From contig CM022949.1 of NCBI GenBank assembly GCA_012931725.1, positions 64,066,606 through 64,130,605 on the forward strand: DNA of 64,000 bases, in the 5' to 3' direction. The position numbers were made by a program, and so were the translations under genes. Source of the DNA: Litsea cubeba. Its lineage: Eukaryota; Streptophyta; Magnoliopsida; Laurales; Lauraceae. Below the pieces are notes generated by a model. The model ran no database searches and was not told the DNA's origin. It worked only from the letters and a program-made list of their open reading frames with translations. Below are positions 22,128 to 34,048 of this stretch, one piece after another; position 1 is the first letter of the stretch, and every line of letters starts with the position of its first letter.

Positions 22128-22473
22128 CCGTTCCCCACGGAGGGCTTTTATTTGTCTGGTTACTAGATATGGATCTCCAATGGATAGTATTGATGAGACG
22201 TGGTGGGGGTTCACTCCCCAAGGAGGAGCTGCCCATAGCGGTTGTCATGCAATATTAGTTGGTGGGTCACACTTAACTAAAATAATGATGTAGTATCCCC
22301 AAGGATTTGCCTCATGTATTTTAGAAACCAAAGTTAATCGGGAGTCACACATTATTTGGTATGAGATACCTAGATGATAATGAATGATGGGGATCATGGA
22401 TAGTTAGTCTTAATTCCAATTTTGACGAACTTTGATCCGCACCAATCCATGGACATTCGCACTCCCCAAGGAG
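22128..22473 (+). repeat. Leader hairpins of outer copia element
   Basis: Short stem-loops occur at 22128-22140 (CCGT-TCCCC-ACGG), 22214-22225 and 22462-22473 (CTCC-CCAA-GGAG) and 22295-22306 (ATCC-CCAA-GGAT). The CCAA loop is constant while the outer stem pair changes from C-G to A-T, a compensatory change. They occupy the same leader region as the inner element's hairpins. Confidence 0.7.
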
Positions 22474-22617
22474 GCATGCCCTAGGGGATTGGGATTCCGA
22501 TGTATTCTAAATTCAGTGCTTATGAGGATTCCCATATGAATTTGGTAGAATACTAGACCCTAATGTCATTTATATTCTTTCATTGAATGTATGGTTATGT
22601 GCTTTAGTTTATACAAC

Positions 22618-23553
22618 ATGCATTCGAATACTTTCAATCCACTTGCGACCATCCTCAACCAGAACAAGTTGATGGGATCCAACTATGTAGACTGGAAAAG
22701 GAACCTGGATATTATCTTGACAGCTTCAAGATGCAAATATGTCCTTATTATACCCTCCCTTCCTGAGCCTGAGCCTGATGCACCACAGATTGTGAAAAAC
22801 TTTTACACCAAGTGGACCAAAGACAATGAGATGGCCAGATGTTTTATTCAGGCATCCATGTCTACTGTTTTGCAAGAACAACATCAATCCTATAAGTCAA
22901 CATACGATATTATATCGAACTTAAAGGATATGTTTGCAGAACAGGTCAGGCCTGCTAGGCAGGTAGCTATAAAAGTGCTGATGGAGACTAAGATGGCTGA
23001 GGAAACCCCAGTACAAAAATATTTGTTAAAAATAAAGTTGGCATTGAATGAGTTAGATGTACTGGGGACTATGATTGGTACAGAATCGCAGATCGACATG
23101 ATCATTCAATCACTACCAGACTCATTCAAACATTTCGAGATCAATTATAATAAATTGGAAATGACCATAGCTGAGCTGTCTCGCCAACTGGTAGTGTTTG
23201 AGGAAATCACGAAGGAAAGACCAACTGCCCTCATGACAGAAAAGTCATTTGCTAAGTCTAAGCCGAAAGGCAAAGACCAGGATAGCAAGAAGAAATCAGT
23301 CATCAAAGGTCCTAAGGTGGAGTATGGTTCCACTAGTGGTGTGGCAAAGGTCAAGGATACGGGAGCAAAGGGAAACTGTTTCCACTGTGGTATGACAGGA
23401 CATTGGAAGAGGAATTGTCCACGATTTCTGTCAAAGGAAAAGACCTCAGGTATGATTGAGTCATTTATTTCTGAAGATAGTTTTTCAACTAGTACTTCAG
23501 AATCTTGGTTTGTAGACTTCGGTGCAACTAATTACATCAGTAATATGTTATAA
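22618..23553 (+). CDS. Outer copia Gag, with start of protease
   Basis: The ORF is open from 22591. ATG 22618 is preferred because the copia gag similarity (NTFNPLATILNQNKLMGSNY) begins there. The product is about 311 residues. It has the UBN2-type gag core with DWKRNLDIILT, then a basic linker, a zinc knuckle CFHCGMTGHWKRNCP and the start of protease (SWFVDFGATNYISN), ending at TAA 23551-23553. The expected DSG active site reads DFG, so protease would be dead even if translation continued. Gag is uninterrupted over its whole length, in sharp contrast to pol downstream. It could supply particle protein or be packaged with helper enzymes. Confidence 0.85.
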   Translation: MHSNTFNPLATILNQNKLMGSNYVDWKRNLDIILTASRCKYVLIIPSLPEPEPDAPQIVKNFYTKWTKDNEMARCFIQASMSTVLQEQHQSYKSTYDIISNLKDMFAEQVRPARQVAIKVLMETKMAEETPVQKYLLKIKLALNELDVLGTMIGTESQIDMIIQSLPDSFKHFEINYNKLEMTIAELSRQLVVFEEITKERPTALMTEKSFAKSKPKGKDQDSKKKSVIKGPKVEYGSTSGVAKVKDTGAKGNCFHCGMTGHWKRNCPRFLSKEKTSGMIESFISEDSFSTSTSESWFVDFGATNYISNML

Positions 23554-26220
23554 GAGTTACAGGTAACCAGGAGGATTAGTGGAGGGAGAAATCATTGTTA
23601 ACCTGGGATTGGAAGCCAAGGCAGAAGCAGTGTCAGTGGGAGTAGTAACTTAATTGTTTACATATATTAAGTTGATTTTGTCAGATACATTATATGTACT
23701 ATTTTAAGACGGAATTTTAATTTCTAGTATGATGAATAAGAGTTATTCAGTTACTTTTGGTAATTAAATTGTCTTAAAGAGGAACGGTACTCTGACAAGG
23801 TAATCAATGGCATTTATTTATTTTACTCCCACAATGTATGAGATGCATGACACTGATGTTAATAATAGACCATCATTAAAGAGGTAGTTACCTTCATCTA
23901 ATCCAAGAAACTTTTGGCACCCAAGAGGCTAGGTCATATAAACCTAAACAGGATTGACAGGCTAGTGAAAGATGGTATCTTGCTTTCATTGGTGGTAGAA
24001 CCAATGCCTATCTGCAAGTCTTGTCTGGAAGGCAAAATGACTAAGAGACCCTTATTCAACTAAGGGCAGTAGGGCCAAAGATTCATTGGAGTTAGTATAT
24101 ACTGATGTGTATGAACCCATAATATTAGAGCGAGAGATTGATACAAGTATTTCATCACTTTCACTGATGATTACTCGAGATATGAATACATATACCTTAT
24201 GCACCGCAAGTTCGAGATTTTTGAATAGTTCAAAGAGTTTCGAGCGGAAGCGGAAAAGCAATTAGGTAAAAGTATAAATACTCTTCGATGAGATCGATAA
24301 GGTGAATATCTCTCCGCTAATTTTATAGGATACTTATCAGAAAATGGGATTTGATCCCATTAGTCTGCTGCTGGTTTGCCTCAACAGAACGGAGTAGTAG
24401 AAAGAAGGAACAAGACTCTTTTAGATATGATCAAGTGTATGATTGAGTTTCTACGGATTACCTATATTTTGGGATATGGAAACTGAAATATATATACTAA
24501 ACCTCATTCCATCTAAGTCTATACTTGAGACTCCCAGGGAGTTATAGACAGGGCGAAAGCCTAGTCTACAACGTTTTAAGGGTTGTCCGGCACACGTGCT
24601 GAAGGTTAAGATGGATTAGTTGGAATCAAAGTCGAAAGTATATATGTTTATATTCTATCCCAAAAGGAACTAAAGATTGGTTGCTCTATAATCCTAGAGA
24701 GCAAAAAGTGCTTCGCAGCACCAATGCGGTTTTCTGGAGGGAGATTATAAGATTAACTGGAAATCTTTAGAAATGGTTATCTTGGAAGAAATTCAAGAGA
24801 GATCAATTCCAAATCCAAGAATAACCAAACTTTAAGAAAATCTGCCCATACCAGATCCAGTAGTTACACCAGTGCCTTATTGTAGTGGGAGTATTGTCAG
24901 GACCCTTGACAAGTTCTCGGTCTAAGGAAAGTCTTACGAGGCAATCTCAGAAAAACCGGAACAAGATCCCTGTAACTATGATAAAGTAGTTAATGACATT
25001 GTTTTGGGATGTCGGTTAGATGCTATGAAAGCTGAGGTGGAGTCTTTGTACGCTAATCAGGTTTAGATACTTGTGGACTTGCCTGCCAATCGCAAACCCA
25101 TTGGGTGCAAGTGAGTCTACAAGAGAAAAAGAGAGCCAGATGGAAGAGTTCCATCCAGGTACTCTTATCCATTGCGGTTCATCTCGGTGACGAGATTTGG
25201 CAAATGGATGTCAAAACAGCGTCTCACGACGGCAATCTTGAGGAAAACATCTATATGATGTAGCCAGATGGTTCTATAGCTAATAACCAAGTGCGAAGAG
25301 TTTGCAGGCTGCATAAGTCCATTTATGGATTCAAGCAGGTATCCCGAAATAGGAACATCTGTATTGACAAAGGAAATCAAGTCACTTGATTTTTGTCAGT
25401 ATTCGGATAAGTCATGTGTGTACATGAAAAGTCAAGAAGGCAGGGTAGTTTTTTCTTGGTATTATATGTCGACGACATTATTTTCCTATGGAGTGATATA
25501 GGGATATCGTCAACAGTAAAAGTTTTGGTTAGCTAAGACTTTTGATAATAAAGGACTTTGGAAAAGCCAGGTACATCCTAGGAATCAATTTCCATTGAGA
25601 CCGGAAAAATAGGATGATAGACTTATCCCAATGATGCGTACATAGATAAGGTTCTGGTACGGTAAGCCATGCTTTGTACTAGACCGGATATCTGTCACGC
25701 AATAGGCCTAGTCAGCAAATATCAGTCTAGCCCAGGTCTTTATCATTGACTGCTGTAAGATGTGTTCTCGAATACTTGAGAAGAACTAGAGATCACACGT
25801 TGAGTTACAGCAGTGATGAGTTGATTCCAGTCGGTTACATAGATACTAACTTCTAGTCAGATCAGGATTCCAGGAAATCAACTCCTGGGTATGTGCTTAT
25901 GTTGTAGCAGCTTGAGAAGTAGCTAAGGTATCAAATTGACTCAAAAGATTCCTTATGGAATTTGGAGTGGTATTTTTTGGCAGGACAACCGTTCACAGTT
26001 TACTGTGATGATAGCAAGGAAGTCACTAAGTCCAAATAACCCAAGAGCCAAAAAGCATATACAGAGGAAGTTATACATGGTCAGATAGATTGTGCAGAGA
26101 GGTGATGTACAATCACCAAGATAGCCTTTGCAGACAATCTGGTAGATCCATTTACTAAGCCTTTGACTACCAAAGTCTTTGAGCGATAAGTAGACGGGAT
26201 GTGCATGAGATGCAACTCTA
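23554..26220 (+). pseudogene. Outer copia pol remnant
   Basis: Pieces of copia pol are recognisable in order but spread over frames and broken by many stops. They include a GAG-pre-integrase-like ICKSCLEGKMTKR near 24010, an integrase core TDVYEP near 24100, QQNGVVERRN near 24380 and GCKWVYKRKR-like RT near 25105. LYVDD follows near 25462-25476, then RPDICHAIGLVSKYQS near 25682 and RNase H-like sequence to about 26170. At least ten stops or frame changes were noted. No enzyme can be made. The decay is far greater than the 2-3% LTR difference predicts. Confidence 0.88.
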
Positions 26221-26230
26221 ACTGGCATTG

Positions 26231-26246
26231 AGCGCAAGTGGGAGAT
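26231..26246 (+). promoter_or_regulatory. Polypurine tract of outer copia element
   Basis: GCGCAAGTGGGAGAT adjoins the 3' LTR start at 26247 and closely matches the inner element's tract. Confidence 0.75.
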
Positions 26247-28063
26247 TGTTAGTTTTATGGACTCAATCCAGTAGATGATATAATAAATTGATTAAATTCT
26301 TTATTTATTCATATATTCATGCTTACTTTTTATGAGATGAATGATAATTTATTATATACTTGCACATAACTAATACGAATGACATGATGGTTCATGAGAT
26401 GAACCGGAGTCCACAAGTATATTAGATGTAACACATGTGTATGGATGAGATCCACATACGAGAGACATGTGTGGCAAATCTTATACTTAAATACTATCAC
26501 AACCAGTGATGAGACTGGACATCTCATGCTGACAAGGTTGCAGTACTTTGATCACTATGAGATAGTGTGATTTGTCTCGATCATCAGAATGGAAGATTCT
26601 GAATCATAGTGCTGGTACATTGGATGTATTGAAGGACCATGAGAAGCATCTTATAAATACTGTCTTTACTTTAAGGTCTGCTCTCATAATTCCCTAGCAA
26701 TAGGCTCTCAATCCTGAGACATTAATGAACTCAAGTTTCTATCTATTCATTTGCTTTGAGTCACCAATGAGTGAGGCCAACTGTAGGTCAACACCTCGGT
26801 GATTTGGGTACAAGGTAGTAGAGCTGTGGGAACATTCAATGGTCAAGATGGAATCTATCTCTAATATCCCCTTGTGCCAATTAATGGATTTATCATTGGT
26901 AAGTGCGCACCCATTCCGATTAAGAGTTAATTGGAAAGGTACCTATGATCATTATAATTAATTGGGGCTCAAGGATAATAAGATATGGATCTAGTTTGGA
27001 AGACAGGTCCAATTGATCCATGGATATTGATAGAGGGGTCTACTTGTGATAATGTGGAAGTTTAGGGTCTTCTATGTAATATTCCTAAAACTGGAGTTCA
27101 ATTGCATTTATATAGTGAAGTTATTTGCAATTAACTGTGGGCCCGGATTACACACGAGATGTGGGGTCGCGTGTCCCAGTTGGAGCCAGCTTTCTAAGGA
27201 ATCCCTAGTGGTCCCCACGCTAGCCCAATTATTAGAAAGTATCTAATTCTAGTTGAACTCTAAAAGGAAAGTTACTATTTCTATTTGAAGTAAGACTTCT
27301 AATAGTGATAATAATAAGCTTACTAATTTTAGTAGAAGTGAGACTTCTATTTTAATTGGAAAGGAATTAGAAAGTTACTAATCATATTTGAAGTTAGACT
27401 TCTAATTATGATATGGTAAGTTACTAATTAATTAATGGAAGTAAGACTTCTATTTTAATTGAGAAGAGATAGTTACTAATTTTTGAAAGTAAGACTTCTA
27501 ATGGAAATTAGTAAGTGAGGCTTGCAAAAGCTATAAATAGATAAGGAAAAAGGGGTGTTGGACGTCCATGAATAGTCCCATTATTGGGATTCACGCCCAG
27601 CCCCTTTAGAGTGCAAGAGTTGCACGTTTTTCCTCTCTTCACTCTTCTAGTTCTCTTTCTAGTTCCTCCCTAGAGTTCATAGTAGTTTTCTCTTGGAGAT
27701 CCCACCAACTTCTTGAGAAAAAGGAGAATCTTACGGGTCATAGCGTGGAAGATCAAGAGGTCTTGGAGATTCCTATTTGATTAGTGAAAGAGTTTCATCA
27801 TCAAGGAAAGACGCAACTTCTCCATAAGAGCACAACCGAGCTCCAAAGGTATAATCTACTTCCTTGCATCTTATAGATTATTATGGATGCTTGTTAGTTG
27901 CCGTTTCTATCTTCTAGATAGATTGTATTTACTGATCATGATGGCTGAGATTGAGGACATGGATTTTGGATTGAGTTTTATAGCCTTCTGGATAGTTGAT
28001 CCCTGCATCAAGTGGGTCAAAAGTTTTTGAAACCTATCCTAGAGGCCCACCCTATTTCCAACA
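26247..28063 (+). repeat. 3' LTR of outer copia element
   Basis: The 1817-bp LTR begins TGTTAG, ends CCAACA and is followed by the TSD TGATG at 28064-28068. By eye it differs from 5221-7039 at roughly 45-50 positions, mostly transitions. Confidence 0.95.
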
Positions 28064-28225
28064 TGATGTAGTTTGATTGTGATAAAATCCATGGGCGAGT
28101 AATGTCTACATGTGTGTGAAATAATAATCAGTGCTAGTTCAAAGGCAAGTTTGTGTGAAGAGATTACATATATTGAAGGTAAGGGCCCAATATGAATATT
28201 CAACAGTCCACATCGTATTTATTTT

Positions 28226-29567
28226 TGGAAAAATTAGCGAATGGTCCCTTAACTTTGTCATTTAAAGCCTCTAGTCCACGAGTTACGTTTAAGGCCTATA
28301 GTCTACGCAGTTGGACATATTTCAGCCAGAGGTCTCTAAATATGCCAGCTCACACATTAGCTTGACTGAAGCCTCTGTAACCGCCTCAACACGTTATGCA
28401 TAACCGTGTGAACATGTCACGCATTTGTAGCCTTCATTTTATGCGCATAAGCACGATCCTTTATGACTGATTTGTCCTTATAATTTATTGTAGATCAAAT
28501 TTTGAATTTCAAATGGCAATGGCAATCGATAGTGATATGTGTAGAAAATCAGCTCCTTTCTAAAAGAAATTCATATGCACTCATTCTATGCGTGAGGAAC
28601 AAATTCTTTAACCTTCGAGTTTTCAAGTAGACTTTTGTGAGGGACCTGCGGCCTTTCTAGTTTAATATAGCATCTGCAATCTGAATCAGAGAAATACGGT
28701 TCAGATCAATCCGAATAAAAGAAATAGGGTTCAGATGATTTAGATTTCGATCTATATCCCACAATCTTCTTTCTTCTTGCTTTTTCAATCTGGATGAACA
28801 AGGAGAAGTTCTGTTGAGACTTCTCTTATTTCAACAAAAGAAGAGCTTCTTACAATGCAACGTCGGATTTATCTGAGTTCTGGAATAAATTCATCTGAGT
28901 TCTAGATAAATTTATCTAAGTTTTGGAATAAATTTATCTGAGTTTTGTACAAATTTATCTGAGTTCTTATAAAAATTTGTTTAAGTTATGGAAGAAATTT
29001 ATTTGAGTTATGGACAAATTAATCTAAGTTTTAGAAGAGATTTATCTAATTTCTAGAACAGTTTATCTGAGTTTGCGATAGACAGATAGATATGGTTCCA
29101 ACACAATGAAGGTTTGCAAATGAGAAAATATTCAACTTACTTGTCTTGGGATGAGCGACTGTTAACAATTTGTATGAGGAGATACCTGGACTGGTCTAGA
29201 TTCTGTATCTTCTAGGGTTTGAAATCAAACGAACCACTTCTATAACCACTAAATGGACAATGAAACCGCTTGTTCAAAAATGTTACGAATGCTCGTGGCT
29301 CTGTATAAGGGAATCTCCTTCCCTAATTCACTTTCCCTCCTCATTGCACTTGATGTTCAATATCCCTAATTTCTCACTTTCGTTCCCTCTTTGGCAAGTT
29401 ACCGGGATTTTAGGCTTAGCGTTTTTTAATAAAGCGATAAGAGATTTTGAGAGCATTATTGTCCTTTCAATTATATGAAACAGTGGAAAGGACTTTTGCC
29501 TCTACGAATTTAATTCATGAACCGTTTGCAATAAAATCAAAGTTAAGAGACATCCGACCAAATGACC
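28226..29567. mobile_element. Possible DNA transposon remnant with similar inverted ends
   Basis: The left end (GAATGGTCCCTTAACTTTGTC near 28235-28258) resembles the reverse complement of the right end (CAAAGTTAAGAGACATCCGACCA near 29538-29560). Both read GG(T/C)CC/TCTTAACTTTG. No transposase is visible and no target duplication could be fixed. Confidence 0.3.
28865..29075 (+). repeat. Short tandem repeat, about 23-26 bp unit
   Basis: About nine diverged copies of a unit like AAATTTATCTGAGTTNTGGA follow one another. There is no coding sense, and the copies differ enough to be old. Confidence 0.8.
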
Positions 29568-29770
29568 TTTTTTTTTTGTATCCCAGCCAAGGGGGCTGGG
29601 ACCCAAGAGAGAGCCCTCATGTACACGGGAAAGCAACTCACTCAAGTGGGAAGGAAGCCCACACACGCGGGAAGAAAGGTCCCACATAAATGGGAAGAGG
29701 TGACATACGCGGGATTCGAACCCCGGGCAGCTGGGTAAGAACTGACGCTCCTTACCACTTAAGAGAGGAG
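29568..29770 (-). mobile_element. tRNA-derived SINE
   Basis: Read on the minus strand, an A-box-like TAAGTGGTAAGGAGC (29747-29761) is followed by a perfect RNA polymerase III B box GGTTCGAATCC (29712-29722). A body of about 140 bases with short GGGAAG/GTGGG repeats follows. It ends GGCTGGGATAC plus an A10 tail (plus-strand T run 29568-29577). This is the layout of a plant tRNA-related SINE. It is not a tRNA gene, because no cloverleaf 3' half or acceptor stem follows the B box. A target duplication was not clear. Confidence 0.75.
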
Positions 29771-31548
29771 CAATGGTAAGTCAAGAATAAAATTTAAGCA
29801 AAAACTGTCAAAAATAAAATTAAAGAGGAGTGGATTATAGTAAAAAATAATACACAAAAAGACAAAATTTCGCTCCTCCCCTATTTATCCAAGTTGGGGA
29901 AAGAAAAATAAAAACTCATACTTTATGTTACATTGAGAGTTTACGCTATTCTTCTCAATTTTTTATTCATTTGCTCATTATATAAAACCATATGTCACAT
30001 TAAATTTACTCTTCTTTTACTTCTTTCATCCAAACACCCTAATTTTAGTGGAATTCTTGAATCCTTCTTTGTGCTTGAGAATCTAGAAATTCCGCCCAAA
30101 AAATAAAAAAGTACTTAGGATTCCAGGAATTTCAAAGGTCATTTGGGAACTTTTAGGTGGCTGAAATTTTGGAATTCTTGAGAAAAAAGATGGGACATCA
30201 TGTCTAAGAAACCCCAATACAACAAATTCTTGTTAGAAATTTTGATGGTGAAGAAACAACTCCTATAAGGAGTCGTTTGTTTGCGGTAAATGATAAACTT
30301 GTGAATTTGTTGCATATGCAAATGATACTCATGTAAAATATATTTTAATGGTTGTCAAAATCATCATTTTCACATGGGTAAATGAGTACATCCAATGGTT
30401 GGATGAGTAAATGAATACATCCAGAAATTTTCAGAAAATTCTCAAAATCCATGAAGAATTAAAATAAGAAATTAGGAGATGTACCTATTAGAGATGCAAC
30501 AGGTGAGTCTCCAACATGGGGGAGATGCACTTGTTTGAGCGCAATCCAATCAATTTTGTAAAATTGTAAATTTCTATCCACCTTTGGAAGTATAATTATT
30601 TAACTTTTAAAAAAAAAATCAAGATAAGAAATTTTACTTCTTTGTTTTTTTTTCAGCCATAAGATGATCGATTTTGATTGTGATTTGGCGTCCCACATAA
30701 GTTAAGAAAATTAGATTTAATGTTTGGAATATATCACAAGTTTCTCAAAATCCATGGAGAATTAAGATGAGAAATTTGACATCATAGCCTTTTCTAGCGA
30801 TGTAGAAAAGATGAATGGTTTGGATCATGAATTGGCGGCCCACAAAAGTCCAAAAGATTATATCTAAAGATTTGGACTTATTCACAGATTTCTAAAAATT
30901 CATGAAGTACTAAAACAAAAAAATCCGATATTTTAATAATTTTTAGCTATATAAAAAAGATAAATTGTTCAGATCGTGAATTAGGAGTCCACATGAATGA
31001 AAAAAGGATTTTTGATGGCCCCACAAATGAAAAATCTTGTACCCACGCCTTTTCGAACATGGGCTTTGAAATGGACTAGAGGGGCAGGTGTGACAATTTT
31101 ATGTGAAAATGTTGTGAAAATGGTTCACACACCATCGCGTTTGTTTTTGCTTATTTTCATGAAACTCTTATGTAAAAATGGTGTGTAAATATTGCACTCG
31201 TCAATGAATAACGTTGAGTAAATCTTCATGTCACATTAATCAACACATTACTCTCTTTTTACTATATAAAGAATCCCTGATTTGAAGGAGTAGAAACCTA
31301 TTATGAGGCCTATTGGATAAAATTTTGAACCGGTTAAAATGAATGCCCATACATAGAATGTTTCTAAAATTTGGAGGCAGTTTATAAATGAATAGCATAT
31401 TCATTTTGAGCTATTTAAGTTTTTAATGGGTGGGCTTATGCTCTAGAATTCTCTAAGTAGGCACTTAGAAAATCAGGTCTCATACTCAACTCAAACGGGT
31501 TAGAAAGGAGAAAACAAATGAAAAAAGAAGGTAAAAAAAAAAAACAAG
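29771..31548. other. Intergenic DNA with diverged repeats
   Basis: AT-rich sequence with three loosely related blocks (CTCAAAATCCATGAAGAATTAA near 30440, a similar CTCAAAATCCATGGAGAATTAA near 30745, and TAAAAATTCATGAAGTACTAA near 30892). These look like an old diverged duplication. No gene was seen. Confidence 0.45.
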
Positions 31549-32282
31549 GGATTTTTACCATATGGAATATAAAAGACCAAGAATTCCTCAAAATGGTGCT
31601 GACCAAAACTATATCCCAAATGTGGGTAATATACATGGGACCCTAATTTTTCTTTCCAATTCTACCCATTTTGTGCGATATTGCACAATCTATGCAATAT
31701 CGCACAAATTGTTCGATCTCCCTCTTATATTTTCCTCCGTTCCCACCTCTTAAAGCACCTCCATTTTTTTTCCTGTGACCTTCCCGTTTTTACTACTTTC
31801 TCGATCATTAAAAAATGTTCACAGAAAGTGTAGTCTTTCATTCTCTTCACCTAAAGATGGACCACAAAGTTTTACAAGCTATTGATATTGTGGATCCATC
31901 CCTTGTCCACAGGGTAAAGTTAGCACAACAGGACAGTGGCCAAATGAAAAAGAAAAAGGAAGAATAGTTGTGGAGAAACCTTGAGATACTTTTAGATACA
32001 TGGAAAAGCAACGAAGAAACCCTATTGAAAATATTTTTTAACGATAGAGAAAGTAGTAGGAATGAAGAAAGTCGCGGGAAGAAATGGAGGTTTAGTGCTT
32101 TAAGAGAAGGGAACGGAGGAAAATATAAGAGGAAAATCGATTATTTTCACCTTTAATTTGTGCGATTTCGCATAAAATGGTAGAATTGGAAAAAAAAATT
32201 AAAGTCCCATGCATAGCACTCATATTTGAAATATAGTTTTGATCAACACCATTTGGAGGAATTCATTGTCTTTTAAAAATCC
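31549..32282. mobile_element. Foldback-type element with arms of about 280-300 bp
   Basis: The left arm (about 31549-31829) matches the reverse complement of the right arm (about 31990-32282) along most of its length. Matching blocks include GAATTCCTCAAAATGGTG against GAATTCCTCCAAATGGTG, a CCAATTCTACC block, and TCTTATATTTTCCTCCGTTCCC, identical in both arms. A centre of about 160 bp separates them. There is no transposase. Long arms and a small loop fit a foldback or long-TIR Mutator-like MITE. The flanks are A-rich on both sides, so a target duplication cannot be called. A transcript would fold into a long hairpin. Confidence 0.75.
31670..31708. repeat. Perfect 16-bp hairpin in the left foldback arm
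   Basis: TTTGTGCGATATTGCA is followed by a 7-base loop and its exact complement. The matching part of the right arm (about 32157-32178) has only a shortened version, so the hairpin is specific to one arm. Confidence 0.85.
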
Positions 32283-33103
32283 AAAAAAACCAAACAAAGA
32301 AAGGTTACATAGAACTGCTCGAGATTTCCTTACACGATCCGTCCCTTTCTTGGATACTTTTGAAGTGTGAAAATCATTGATGTAGAGCAGTACTCTACCG
32401 GAAGATTTTTCTGTCTTTTGACTCTTTACTTCATTAGCCTAGTTATAACTCTGTTCAGTGGGGGCCATGACTTTACACACCCCGAAAAAGGGTCATGTCT
32501 TTCGTTTATAGACTTGGGTCCTTGCCCGGCTTCATAAGATTCACAAACCTCAATGGACCCACCTAGAAGTACATAATATTTTGCAAATGGGCTGCTACTT
32601 TGTCTAACTTCCAGGCCCACTGGCTTTATCTAGGATTGAATTTCTAGGCTCGATAGCAGTATAGCTATGTAACACGTTGGGCTTTGACAAGCTAGTCTCT
32701 GGACCATATGTTGGCCCCAAGAACTCAAAGGTAGGTCTATTTAGTGAAAATAACAGCTCATTTAATGTTTGGGTCTCAGAGTTATCATGTTTTAAATTTT
32801 ATATCGATGAAAAGAAAATTCAGAACACATATTCGCATATCAACTACACATAAATCAATCTGATTCAACTCCAATTGCACGCGTCATCATCCTCCTCAAA
32901 GCTTTGACTCAATTTCTTTAGAATCAGCTACATAAATTCTGTTCCACCATTGTAGTCTATTTTAAGCCAAATCCTTCAATGGATTGTATGCCTTCAAATC
33001 TGTCTTTATTAGTTTCTTCCATATTCTTTTTGGCCTAATTGCAAACGTAGGAAACTTAAATTTAGAGTTAGGCCAATCTCATCCACTTGTGTTTAGACAA
33101 TAC
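32283..33103. other. Intergenic DNA
   Basis: No credible gene, RNA or repeat was seen. A small dyad GTAGAGCAGTACTCTAC lies near 32380-32396. Confidence 0.5.
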
Positions 33104-34047
33104 TGTGTGGGGAGATTTCCAGAACCACAGGATTAAGCTAATCACGGCCGTCAGATGAGACTAAGCATTCCCACGTGCCATCCGCGTGCCATCCACGTGG
33201 CACCAATCTCACCCCGGCTACCAGGACAGGAGGTCCGACCGAAGTCAGGCAGCTCCGGGCCCTTAACGCCGAACTGGCCCACCTCGGGGCGTCATCTCGG
33301 CAGGGAGCTCCACCTCGGCTAGGCCACCCCGGATGCCATCTCGGCAGAAAGCTCCACCTCGGCTGAAGAAGCCGGGACGGAAGCCGAAACCAGAAAGGGT
33401 CTCCACTCACGCCCCTCATCCCCCACGTCACCAGGCACGTGGAGGGATGGGGGCACGAGCCAGTGGGACAGATGCGACATCCAGCCACTCACAATCTTCA
33501 CCAGATCCCTGACAGGGCGGCGTCCAGCGGCTGAGGCCACATCAGGGCAGGGCCCGAGGGCGGATCCGCTGGTACCCCTACCGCCAAAGGCGCCCAACAC
33601 GACCTGGCCCAACAAGACGTGCATTAAATGAGATGCGGGCTGACCCGACGGGCATTTAATGCATAGTGGGCTGGATTGGACCACAATTAATGCAATGTGG
33701 GCTGATCGTGACTTCCCAGTCCAATCATGGGACCCACACCACAATATCTCCCAAAGATACGTTCCACGCTCTATAAATAGAGGCTCATACCACCATCAAA
33801 GGTACGCCCATTTTCCATTCACAGAGCCCTTACTCTACCTTTCTTCTCCCTCTCCTTCCATCGTTCCAGTTCCCATACTGACTTTGGCATCGGAGAGCCT
33901 TGCGCCGCTCAGGCCAGGGTCCTCTGACCGTTTGCTACTCTCTTTCAGGCTTTCGGACGGCATCCAGACATTCCAGACACCATCATCTTCCTGGATAAGT
34001 CCTGTAAGGCACCCTCTTATTGTGGGTCATAATTTTCTGCACCTACA
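33104..34047 (+). repeat. 5' LTR of Tat element 1
   Basis: The LTR has a TATA box CTATAAATAG at 33771-33780. It is 56 bp longer than the element 2 LTRs. Much of that comes from an extra copy of a roughly 44-bp unit at 33293-33364. Confidence 0.95.
33293..33364 (+). repeat. Duplicated unit in Tat element 1 LTR
   Basis: CATCTCGGCAG followed by AGCTCCACCTCGGCT occurs twice with a 44-bp period. The element 2 LTRs have it once. Confidence 0.8.
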
Positions 34048-34048
34048 A

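Larger units (their letters stand above)
5221..28063 (+). mobile_element. Outer Ty1/copia LTR retrotransposon, interrupted by a nested element
   Basis: Two direct LTRs (5221-7039 and 26247-28063, TGTTAG...CCAACA) bound the element. TGATG target duplications lie at 5216-5220 and 28064-28068. An initiator-Met tRNA type primer site follows the 5' LTR and a purine tract precedes the 3' LTR. The interior holds a gag ORF and remnants of protease, integrase, reverse transcriptase and RNase H in copia order. The inner element 7229-20925 is inserted in its leader. Without that and its TSD the element is about 9.1 kb. The LTRs differ at roughly 2-3% of sites by eye count, so the insertion is fairly recent although pol is wrecked. 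It cannot make its own enzymes. Confidence 0.93.

Noticed and set aside
29712..29761. A tRNA gene on the minus strand
   Set aside because: A and B boxes are present but no full cloverleaf follows, and the sequence ends in an A tail. It is a SINE.
33138..33744. Minus-strand ORFs in the Tat LTRs, repeated identically at 38680-39286
   Set aside because: They are duplicated only because the LTRs are duplicated. GC-rich LTR sequence leaves chance open frames, and no domain was recognised.
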